Positions 1 through 5,283 of a DNA stretch of 23,960 nt are shown here, in pieces. The DNA comes from JBEICQ01 sp046297395 (GTDB lineage Bacteria > Bacteroidota > Bacteroidia > UBA4408). The stretch covers positions 1 to 23,960 of the forward strand of contig JBKCNM010000064.1 in the NCBI GenBank assembly GCA_046297395.1. The letters run 5' to 3'. Below the pieces are notes generated by a model that worked only from the letters and a program-made list of their open reading frames with translations, did no database searches and had not been told where the DNA came from. The translations under genes were made by a program, and so were the position numbers. The stretch's first letter is position 1. The number at the start of each line of letters is the position of its first letter.

Positions 1-165
1 AGGATTTCGAGCTCGGGTTTGCTCAGCAGCATGGGCGCAGACGGCTACTATTGGAGCAGTACAGTTAGTAGCACAAACGCACGCCGTCTCGACCTTTCCG
101 GCAGCGCTTCCGGAATGGGCAATTTCAACCGAGCACAAGGAATTGCTGTGCGTTGCATCAGGGAT
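1..165 (+). other. Hypervariable FISUMP segment A (candidate DGR variable region, internal)
   Basis: This is the C-terminal segment of the first FISUMP domain. It shares the framework YWSSTVS and VRC with the other two copies. Between those, codons differ mostly in their first two bases: the residue before YW is tac here and ttc or atc in the other copies. Here the segment is followed by about 200 further codons, unlike the other two copies, which end the protein. It may be a relic of an older C-terminus joined to a second FISUMP module. A DGR origin is inferred from the pattern only. Confidence 0.4.
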
Positions 166-1116
166 GCTGCTCCCTCTCCACAAGGCTCCATCAACTCCAT
201 AGATTGCGGCACTGCCACCAACAGCGGTACGCTCAATCCGGGCACTGCGGCAAGCGGAGTAAGCAGCGCTGTGCCATACACAGCCGCCAATGGGGGAACA
301 CATACCGGACAAACCGTAACCTCCACCGGAGTAACAGGCTTAACGGCCACTTTAGCCGCAGGTACCTTTGCCAACGGCAACGGCTCACTGACTTATACCA
401 TTAGCGGCACACCGGCAAGCAGTGGCACAGCCAGTTTTGCTTTGAGCATTGGCGGGCAAACTTGTACGCTCAGCCTTACAGTAAATGTCGGAGGCAGCGG
501 ACAATACCCTGTTGGCTCCATCTTTTGCAACGGCCCAACGGCTATAGTAGATGTCACCAACCCTGCCACAGGCAAGATCTGGATGGATCGCAATCTCGGG
601 GCCTCACAGGTAGCCATCAGCAGCACCGATGCGAATGCCTACGGAGATTTATACCAATGGGGCCGCAGAAGCGATGGGCACCAGTGCCGAAACTCTGCTA
701 CCACCACCACTTTAAGCAGCACCGACCAGCCGGGCAATAGCCTTTTCATACTTGCTGCATCAACAGGCGATTGGCGCAGCGTACAAAACGACAATTTATG
801 GCAGGGAGTGAATGGGGTAAACAACCCTTGCCCTGGTGGTTATCGCTTGCCAACGAATGCCGAGTTGAATGCAGAACGCGTAAGCTGGAGCAGTAATAAC
901 AGCGCCGGTGCTTTTGCTTCCCCGCTTAAGTTGCCCGTGGCCGGCGGCCGCGACTTCAGCGATGGTTCGCTCGTCTATGTGGGTTCCTTCGGCTTCTATT
1001 GGAGCGGTACGGTTAGTGGCACCGGCGCCGACTACCTCTACTTCGGCAGCAGCACTGCCGACATGAACCTCCACGACCGGGCGAACGGGTTCTCTGTCCG
1101 TTGCCTAAAGGATTGA
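1..1116 (+). CDS. Surface protein with two FISUMP domains, 5' end outside the window
   Basis: The reading frame is open from base 1, so the 371 visible residues are the C-terminal part of a longer protein; the TTG/ATG codons near base 19-31 are not credible starts. Order of parts: the tail of one FISUMP domain (Fibrobacter succinogenes major paralogous domain; residues 1-55, ending in VRCIRD); a Ser/Thr/Gly-rich Ig-like linker (about 60-165, including FALSIGGQTCTLSLTV); then a full FISUMP domain (169-371) with the family signatures GKIWMDRNLGA, YGDLYQWGR, PCPGGYRLPT, YWSGTVSG and a GFSVRC ending. FISUMP domains are common in secreted Bacteroidota and Fibrobacterota proteins; their precise role is unknown. 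The last 56 codons of each domain are hypervariable compared with the paralogue at 1627-2766. No C-terminal sorting domain follows. The product class is well supported; the function is not. Confidence 0.85.
   Translation, partial: RISSSGLLSSMGADGYYWSSTVSSTNARRLDLSGSASGMGNFNRAQGIAVRCIRDAAPSPQGSINSIDCGTATNSGTLNPGTAASGVSSAVPYTAANGGTHTGQTVTSTGVTGLTATLAAGTFANGNGSLTYTISGTPASSGTASFALSIGGQTCTLSLTVNVGGSGQYPVGSIFCNGPTAIVDVTNPATGKIWMDRNLGASQVAISSTDANAYGDLYQWGRRSDGHQCRNSATTTTLSSTDQPGNSLFILAASTGDWRSVQNDNLWQGVNGVNNPCPGGYRLPTNAELNAERVSWSSNNSAGAFASPLKLPVAGGRDFSDGSLVYVGSFGFYWSGTVSGTGADYLYFGSSTADMNLHDRANGFSVRCLKD
946..1113 (+). other. Hypervariable FISUMP segment B (candidate DGR variable region)
   Basis: These are the last 56 codons of the first protein. 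Aligned without gaps to segment C (2596-2763), 25 of 56 residues differ, whereas the preceding FISUMP part (505-945) is about 83% identical. At those 25 sites 24 of the codons here end in C or T, for example ttc, gac, tac, ggc, cac. Fixed codons (tat tgg agc, acg gt, cgt tgc) lie between them. This is what random replacement of A in AAC/AAT codons would leave. The template repeat and reverse transcriptase are not in the window. Confidence 0.5.
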
Positions 1117-1122
1117 TAGTCA

Positions 1123-1192
1123 GTTTGAAAGTTTGAAAGTTTGAAAGTTTGAAAGTTGAAAGTTTGAAAGTTTGAAAGTTGAAAGTTTGAAA
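1123..1192. repeat. GTTTGAAA tandem array, nine units
   Basis: Seven 8-base units GTTTGAAA and two 7-base units GTTGAAA run head to tail for exactly 70 bases, starting 7 bases after the stop codon of the first FISUMP gene. The order is 8,8,8,8,7,8,8,7,8. There are no spacers, so this is a simple tandem repeat rather than a CRISPR. It sits just upstream of a four-helix-bundle pseudogene. Unit number is likely to differ between strains through slippage. Confidence 0.9.
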
Positions 1193-1204
1193 GTCAGAAG
1201 GGGA

Positions 1205-1580
1205 GTGAGGATTGAACGGTTTGAGGATATTTTAGCTTGGTAAAAGGCGAAGGATTTTTCAATAATGATTTATCGTTTGCTTGAGCACAGGAATAACATT
1301 TTGGTTTCAAGTAATAAATTCAAAGAGCTGCGGTGTCAATAATGAACAACATTGCAGAAGGATTTGAGCGGAAAGGTAATATGGAATTCGCGTATTTTCT
1401 TTTGGTCGCCAAAGTATCTTGTGCTGAGGTTCGGTCCGTGCTTATCCTTGCCAAAGAAATAGAGAATATAGCTGAGAAAGATTTTGAGTTACTTTTCAAA
1501 CAGCAGAATAAATTTCGAAAATGCTCTCCGGATTGATAAAAATCTTATGCTTTAAACACACAATGTCATACTTCGAATAA
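1205..1580 (+). pseudogene. Decayed four-helix-bundle protein (S23/TIGR02436 type)
   Basis: The intact family is about 120 residues and is found in 23S rRNA intervening sequences and free in Bacteroidota genomes. Its pieces are here in three frames. Frame 2 from the GTG at 1205 gives RIERFEDILAW, then a TAA at 1241 where the family usually has Gln, then KAKDFSIMIYRLLE. Frame 1 gives FGFK, two consecutive TAA codons (1312-1317), and IQRAAVSIMNNIAEGFERK on to FELLFKQQN. Frame 3 from 1512 gives ISKMLSGLIKIL, ending at TAA 1578-1580. So there are three stops and two frameshifts. The open 67-codon piece at 1333-1536 is only a remnant. The related Avd protein of DGRs belongs to the same structural superfamily, but this copy looks like the S23 branch. 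Confidence 0.85.
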
Positions 1581-1600
1581 TTTCTTATTGACTATACTTG
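1572..1600 (+). promoter_or_regulatory. Possible Bacteroidota-type promoter of the second FISUMP gene
   Basis: TATACTTG (1593-1600) matches the Bacteroidota -7 box TAnnTTTG at all but one fixed position. It lies 26 bases before the chosen ATG at 1627. A poor -33 box, TTC at 1572-1574, is 18 bases upstream. This is a weak call resting on one good half. Confidence 0.3.
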
Positions 1601-1626
1601 TACCATCAAACACCCAATTTTATTTC

Positions 1627-2766
1627 ATGCACAAGCTCAACATTCTCAGAGGAATTACATTGCCGATTGTTGCAGTTTTATTTTCCTCCATGACATTTGC
1701 CCAGGCACCCAACAAAATGAGCTACCAGGCAGTGATCCGCAACAGCAGCAATGCACTGGTAAGCAACCAGCCTGTAGGCATGCGGATTAGCATTTTACAG
1801 GGTACAGCAAACGGCACTGCTGTGTATGTAGAAACCCAAACCCCCACTACCAATGCCAATGGTTTGGCAAGCCTTGAAGTTGGCGGTGGAACAGTTGTAT
1901 CCGGTAATTTCTCTACAATTGATTGGGCAAACGGTCCATACTTTTTAAAAACCGAAACCGATGTCAACGGCGGCACCAATTACAGCATCACCGGAACAAG
2001 TCAGTTGTTGAGTGTGCCTTATGCATTGTTTTCTGCAAATGGTATTCTATCAGTATCTGCTACCGGAGACACATTGTATCTAGCAAATGGAGCACATCTC
2101 ATCATTCCCGGAATTAGTGCTGCCAATACTTCTGGTGGTGGAACCGGACCTTACCCTGTTGGTTCCGTCTTTTGCAACGGCCCCACGGCAGTTGTAGATG
2201 TAACCAACCCGGCTACCGGAAAGATTTGGATGGACCGCAACCTCGGAGCAGCACAGGTAGCCACCAGCATCACCGATGCAAATGCTTACGGAGATTTGTA
2301 CCAATGGGGCCGTGGAAGTGATGGGCACCAGTGCAGAAATTCTTCTACCACAAGTACGCTAAGCATCAGTGATCAGCCCGGAAATGCAGACTTTATCTTG
2401 GCTCCAAACTCACCCTATGATTGGCGCAACCCGCAGAATACAAATCTTTGGCAGGGCGTGAATGGGGTAAACAACCCTTGCCCAACAGGATACCGTGTAC
2501 CAACAGATGCTGAACTCGATGCAGAGCGCATAAGTTGGAGCAGTAACAATGCAGCAGGAGCCTTTGCCTCCCCGTTGAAATTGCCGGTGGCAGGCTACCG
2601 TGGAAACAGCACCGGGTCGCTCGTCAATGTGGGAACCAACGGCATCTATTGGAGCAGTACGGTGAGTGGTACCCAGGCTCGCGATCTCGACTTTCTCAGC
2701 AACTTTGCCAATATGTACAACATCTTCCGGGCTTTTGGCGTCTCTCTGCGTTGCATCAAGGATTGA
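1627..2766 (+). CDS. Secreted FISUMP-domain protein
   Basis: The chosen start is the ATG at 1627 because it begins a clean signal peptide: MHKLN, a hydrophobic run to about residue 22, then an Ala site near FAQA (24-27). The longer frame from 1588 starts at TTG and adds 13 residues before the signal. The product is 379 residues. Residues about 28-145 form a domain beginning MSYQAVIRNSSN and ending LLSVPYALFSANG, commonly seen at the N-terminus of Bacteroidota surface proteins. Residues 176-379 are a FISUMP domain with WMDRNLGA, YGDLYQWGR, PCPTGYRVPT and YWSSTVSG. It is a close paralogue of the protein ending at 1116, diverging mainly in the last 56 codons. It is probably exported to the cell surface; ligand and role are unknown. 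Confidence 0.88.
   Translation: MHKLNILRGITLPIVAVLFSSMTFAQAPNKMSYQAVIRNSSNALVSNQPVGMRISILQGTANGTAVYVETQTPTTNANGLASLEVGGGTVVSGNFSTIDWANGPYFLKTETDVNGGTNYSITGTSQLLSVPYALFSANGILSVSATGDTLYLANGAHLIIPGISAANTSGGGTGPYPVGSVFCNGPTAVVDVTNPATGKIWMDRNLGAAQVATSITDANAYGDLYQWGRGSDGHQCRNSSTTSTLSISDQPGNADFILAPNSPYDWRNPQNTNLWQGVNGVNNPCPTGYRVPTDAELDAERISWSSNNAAGAFASPLKLPVAGYRGNSTGSLVNVGTNGIYWSSTVSGTQARDLDFLSNFANMYNIFRAFGVSLRCIKD
2596..2763 (+). other. Hypervariable FISUMP segment C (candidate DGR variable region)
   Basis: These are the last 56 codons of the second FISUMP protein, the same length as segment B. At the 25 sites differing from B, 22 codons here end in C or T. Asn codons are common (aat, aac), as expected near an Asn-rich template. 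Three-way sites such as ggc/ctc/tcc and cac/atc/ttc keep the third base C while both first bases change. The segment ends in the shared cgt tgc atc aag gat block, which would be where a DGR initiation-of-mutagenic-homology element sits. Confidence 0.5.
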
Positions 2767-3177
2767 CCCTGTGGAATCGCCTTGCTGGCGAGGATTTGTC
2801 GCGTGTGCCGGTTACCAAACGCAGTTGTCATCCTTTGCTTCCTTATCACATCACTTGCTGGCGCAAACTTGTTTCGTGGGCCAATAAATTCCCATTTCTG
2901 TCGTTGATATGTTGCGTTTCCCTTTGATTTCAGACTTCGTTCTCGCAGACTTGTCGCATGTACTTATCATTTCTCTTCTTCATCCTTTTTGCTTCCTATA
3001 CTTACTCTGCACGCAAAAATGCATGAGTGAATCCCTTTACCTTGCTTTTTAATTTCAAACTTTCTTCTCAACTTTTGCTCTGCGCGCAAACATTCCGGGG
3101 TTACCCCCAAGCAAACTAAATCAGTAAATGAAGTTGTAAACTACCCATCATGATTGAATGATGGGATAGTCCGGGAC
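2767..3177. other. Intergenic region between convergent genes, 411 bases
   Basis: No credible gene is seen; the short frames beginning at 2649-2666 overlap the FISUMP gene and are shadows. The + strand is pyrimidine-rich from about 2880 to 3090. A small hairpin (TCGCC 2777-2781 with GGCGA 2787-2791) follows the stop codon, and a stronger inverted repeat sits at 3141-3169. CTTGCTGGCG occurs at both 2781 and 2854, each followed by a loosely similar TTGT..CGTG, suggesting decayed repeated sequence. Confidence 0.6.
3141..3169. terminator. Inverted repeat between convergent genes, possible bidirectional terminator
   Basis: CCCATCAT (3144-3151) and ATGATGGG (3158-3165) form a perfect 8-bp stem with a 6-base loop. 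Three more pairs (CTA 3141-3143 with TAG 3167-3169) are possible past a one-base bulge. It lies 9 bases beyond the stop of the minus-strand lipoprotein gene and after the + strand FISUMP gene, where a shared terminator would be expected. Neither side has a good U-tract. A second short inverted repeat, AGTCC g GGACT, overlaps at 3168-3178. Confidence 0.45.
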
Positions 3178-3804
3178 TTAAAAAATATCTACACAATTTC
3201 CATTAATGGTTACTGTTCCTGTGCCTTTTGAGTAGCTTTCAGGACCACCGGGGCAAGTGAGGCAGTACTGGTACCAATAGGTGTAATTACCGGGGGGCAG
3301 TCGCAGTTGTACAAGAAAGGAGCAGGGGTCGTTATTGGGAAAATTGGAGCCGATGGCGAAATCGGTAAAAGAAGAATCCTTGTAAGCAGCGCCGGTACTT
3401 GTGGTTCCCTTTGCCCAAATTGAAATATTTCTTTTGCCTCCTGACATATCATTCCAATAGGATCCTATTTTTCCCCACCCAGCGGTGATTTTAATGACAA
3501 CGGATTTAGTGATTTTCCTTGATATTCCTGCCCGGACAGTTAATTGGAGCGTAAAGCTACCGGTCCTTTTTAAAAGTAGATTGAAAGATTTGTCTGTTGA
3601 AACCACTGAATCGAGTTCAAGGATTTTCCATTCATAGCTTTTTACGAGATAGGGATGCTCTGCTGATACCGGTAGTGAAACATCATTGGAATACTCGGTA
3701 AAAGGAAGCACGATTTTTAGGTTGTCAACTTTTTTACATCCGCTGATCAAAAGGGCTAAAAAGAAAATGGCAGACGATACTGCTCTGAGGCGTGCGAGAA
3801 TCAT
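3178..3804 (-). CDS. Predicted lipoprotein of unknown function, PKD-like fold
   Basis: The 208-residue product starts at the ATG complementary to 3802-3804. It has a lipoprotein signal: MILARLRAV, a hydrophobic stretch (11-20), and the lipobox LISGC with Cys23 as the lipidated residue, followed by KK. Residues about 40-105 (YEWKILELDSVVSTDKSF, then SFTLQLTVRAG) read like a PKD/Ig-type beta sandwich. Residues 110-208 are rich in aromatic residues and Gly, with a paired YWYQYCLTCPGG and a C-terminal NGNCVDIF; Cys pairs there could form disulfides. It would be anchored in a periplasmic or outer-membrane leaflet. It is monocistronic, convergent with the FISUMP gene and divergent from the ribosomal operon. 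No specific family is recognised. Confidence 0.75.
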   Translation of the reverse strand: MILARLRAVSSAIFFLALLISGCKKVDNLKIVLPFTEYSNDVSLPVSAEHPYLVKSYEWKILELDSVVSTDKSFNLLLKRTGSFTLQLTVRAGISRKITKSVVIKITAGWGKIGSYWNDMSGGKRNISIWAKGTTSTGAAYKDSSFTDFAIGSNFPNNDPCSFLVQLRLPPGNYTYWYQYCLTCPGGPESYSKGTGTVTINGNCVDIF

Positions 3805-3833
3805 AAGCTAAACGATAAATGGTTTGAGGACTT

Positions 3834-3841
3834 CAAATGTA
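3834..3841 (-). promoter_or_regulatory. -7 box (TACATTTG) of the lipoprotein gene
   Basis: Read on the minus strand, 3841-3834 is TACATTTG, a perfect TAnnTTTG box, 29 bases before the lipoprotein ATG. No good -33 TTG is seen 17-23 bases further upstream, so the call rests on the -7 box and its position. Confidence 0.4.
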
Positions 3842-4022
3842 AGCCAATAATTTTTAAAAGTGACTGAACAGTAAGGTTAATGAAAAGTGAATTCCGCATC
3901 ATATGCCGGAACTGCAAATAAACTCGTCTTCCTCTATTCCATTCATATTTTGTCATTACACAGAAATCATTCGGGCTCATCAATTTTTGCACAAAAGCGG
4001 AAGATGCAATTTCTTACTAAGT

Positions 4023-4129
4023 GAGCGGGGCTGCACCCCGCTCGCTGCGTGAGGGGTTGAAGCGGTTACTTTTTGCCATCGGCAAAAAGTTTGAGCGGAA
4101 GACCCGACCCGGCCGCGCAGGCGGCCGGG
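4023..4129. repeat. Three-hairpin structured intergenic element
   Basis: Three perfect inverted repeats follow each other: GAGCGGGG (4023-4030) with CCCCGCTC (4036-4043), loop CTGCA; ACTTTTTGCC (4068-4077) with GGCAAAAAGT (4081-4090), loop ATC; and CCCGGCCGC (4108-4116) with GCGGCCGGG (4121-4129), loop GCAG. Stem lengths are 8, 10 and 9 bp. The segment is far more GC-rich than its flanks. Because the neighbouring genes diverge, none of these can be a terminator for a flanking gene. It looks like a REP/MITE-like dispersed element or a structured RNA. Confidence 0.6.
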
Positions 4130-4296
4130 GCACGCCCAATACACCCCAAATTGGTGTCCACCTCCATTTTCTCATGAACACCCGCTTTTGCCTTTGACGA
4201 AAACATCCCACGAGTATTCAATTTTTCCTCCTGCGCGCCTCGTTAACAGGCCGAAAGAAATCTCCGGAAATTATTTTCCAATTGTGGATGGCTTAC

Positions 4297-4326
4297 TTGG
4301 TTAATTCCAAAGTGTTTGTATATTTG
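4297..4326 (+). promoter_or_regulatory. Promoter of the ribosomal-protein super-operon
   Basis: TTG (4297-4299), a 19-base spacer, and TATATTTG (4319-4326) match the Bacteroidota housekeeping promoter (TTG, about 19 bases, TAnnTTTG) exactly. Transcription should begin near 4332, giving an A-rich leader of about 55 bases before the rpsL ATG. No other equally good promoter is seen before rplQ. Confidence 0.75.
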
Positions 4327-4385
4327 CGACCCCAAAAAAAAGAAGGGAATACCAAAAAATTCAAAAAAACACAGAAAGAAACAAG

Positions 4386-4787
4386 ATGCCTACCATTCAG
4401 CAATTAGTTAGAAAAGGCCGCCAAAAGCTGGAAAACAAAAGTAAATCAGCCGCTTTGGATGCTTGTCCCCAACGCAGGGGCGTATGCGTAAGGGTGTATA
4501 CCACCACCCCAAAGAAGCCAAACTCCGCCATGCGTAAAGTGGCAAGGGTGAGGCTCACCAACACCAAAGAAGTGAATGCCTACATCCCCGGTGAAGGCCA
4601 CAACCTGCAGGAACACTCCATCGTGCTCATTCGTGGCGGAAGGGTGAAAGACCTTCCGGGCGTGCGTTACCACATTGTGCGCGGTGCCTTGGATACTTCC
4701 GGAGTAGAAGGGCGTAAACAACGCCGCTCCAAATACGGTGCAAAACGACCAAAACCCGGACAGGCCGCACCTGCTAAGAAAAAATAA
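4386..4787 (+). CDS. rpsL: 30S ribosomal protein uS12
   Basis: The 133-residue uS12 sits at the decoding centre and helps control tRNA selection fidelity. It begins MPTIQQLVRKGRQ and has the family blocks CPQRRGVC, TTTPKKPNSAMRK (Lys43, Lys44), GEGHNLQEHS and GGRVKDLPGVRYH (Lys88, Pro91). Lys at 43 and 88 is the usual streptomycin-sensitive state. Asp89, the residue RimO methylthiolates in some bacteria, is present. The C-terminus is a basic KPGQAAPAKKK tail. It is the first gene of the operon, 59 bases after the -7 box, with A-rich sequence and no Shine-Dalgarno before the ATG. Confidence 0.99.
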   Translation: MPTIQQLVRKGRQKLENKSKSAALDACPQRRGVCVRVYTTTPKKPNSAMRKVARVRLTNTKEVNAYIPGEGHNLQEHSIVLIRGGRVKDLPGVRYHIVRGALDTSGVEGRKQRRSKYGAKRPKPGQAAPAKKK

Positions 4788-4810
4788 TCCACCTTTTTGA
4801 ATGATTCACC

Positions 4811-5278
4811 ATGAGAAAGAGTAGTCCCAAAAAAAGATTCCTGCTGCCCGACCCCAAGTTTCATGATGTGTTGGTTACACGCTTTGTGAACAACCTGATG
4901 AACGACGGTAAAAAGAGCACAGCCTACAAAATATTTTATGATGCCATTGAACTGGTGGCCCAAAAAACCCAGGAAGACGGTCTTGAGATCTTTAAAAAAG
5001 GCCTCAGCAATGTGATGCCTCAGGTAGAAGTGCGCAGCCGCCGTGTAGGTGGTGCCACTTTTCAGATTCCAATGGAGGTAAGACCCGAGCGCAAAATCGC
5101 CGTGGGCATCCGCTGGATGATCCTTTACTCCCGCAGACGCAACGAGAAATCTATGGCCCAAAAGTTGGCCAACGAGATTATCGCTGCTTCCAAGGAAGAA
5201 GGTGCGGCTTTTAAAAAGAAAGAAGATACCCACAAAATGGCAGAAGCAAACAAAGCATTCTCCCACTTCAGGATTTAA
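4811..5278 (+). CDS. rpsG: 30S ribosomal protein uS7
   Basis: The 155-residue uS7 nucleates assembly of the 30S head by binding the 3' domain of 16S rRNA and reaches toward the E site. The N-terminal basic arm (MRKSSPKKRFLLPDPKFHD), the helical core starting VTRFVNNLMNDGKKSTAYKI, and the beta hairpin VEVRSRRVGGATFQIPMEV are all as expected. Length matches the common 155-156 form. It lies 23 bases after rpsL. In enterobacteria uS7 represses the str operon; no matching leader structure could be recognised here. Confidence 0.99.
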   Translation: MRKSSPKKRFLLPDPKFHDVLVTRFVNNLMNDGKKSTAYKIFYDAIELVAQKTQEDGLEIFKKGLSNVMPQVEVRSRRVGGATFQIPMEVRPERKIAVGIRWMILYSRRRNEKSMAQKLANEIIAASKEEGAAFKKKEDTHKMAEANKAFSHFRI

Positions 5279-5283
5279 TACAG

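Larger units (their letters stand above)
3805..4385. other. Divergent intergenic region, 581 bases
   Basis: This region separates the minus-strand lipoprotein from rpsL. It contains the lipoprotein promoter box, a three-hairpin cassette (4023-4129) and the rpsL promoter (4297-4326). Two minus-strand frames of 63-64 codons cover 3801-3992 and 4017-4211. The first has no start context. The second simply reads through the hairpins and is Arg/Pro-rich, as GC-rich palindromes tend to be. I see no gene. Confidence 0.6.

Noticed and set aside
1123..1192. CRISPR array
   Set aside because: The units are 7-8 bases and contiguous, with no spacers and no cas genes nearby.
1333..1536. 67-codon frame as an intact small protein
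   Set aside because: Family residues continue upstream past two stops and downstream in another frame, so it is a fragment of a pseudogene.
2649..2927. 92-codon + strand frame overlapping the end of the second FISUMP gene
   Set aside because: It is out of frame with the FISUMP domain, which is conserved to its end, and runs into non-coding sequence.
3801..3992. 63-codon minus-strand frame upstream of the lipoprotein
   Set aside because: It overlaps the lipoprotein start and the likely promoter box and has no recognisable protein features.
4017..4211. 64-codon minus-strand frame rich in Arg and Pro
   Set aside because: It just reads through the three hairpins; its composition follows from GC-rich palindromes.
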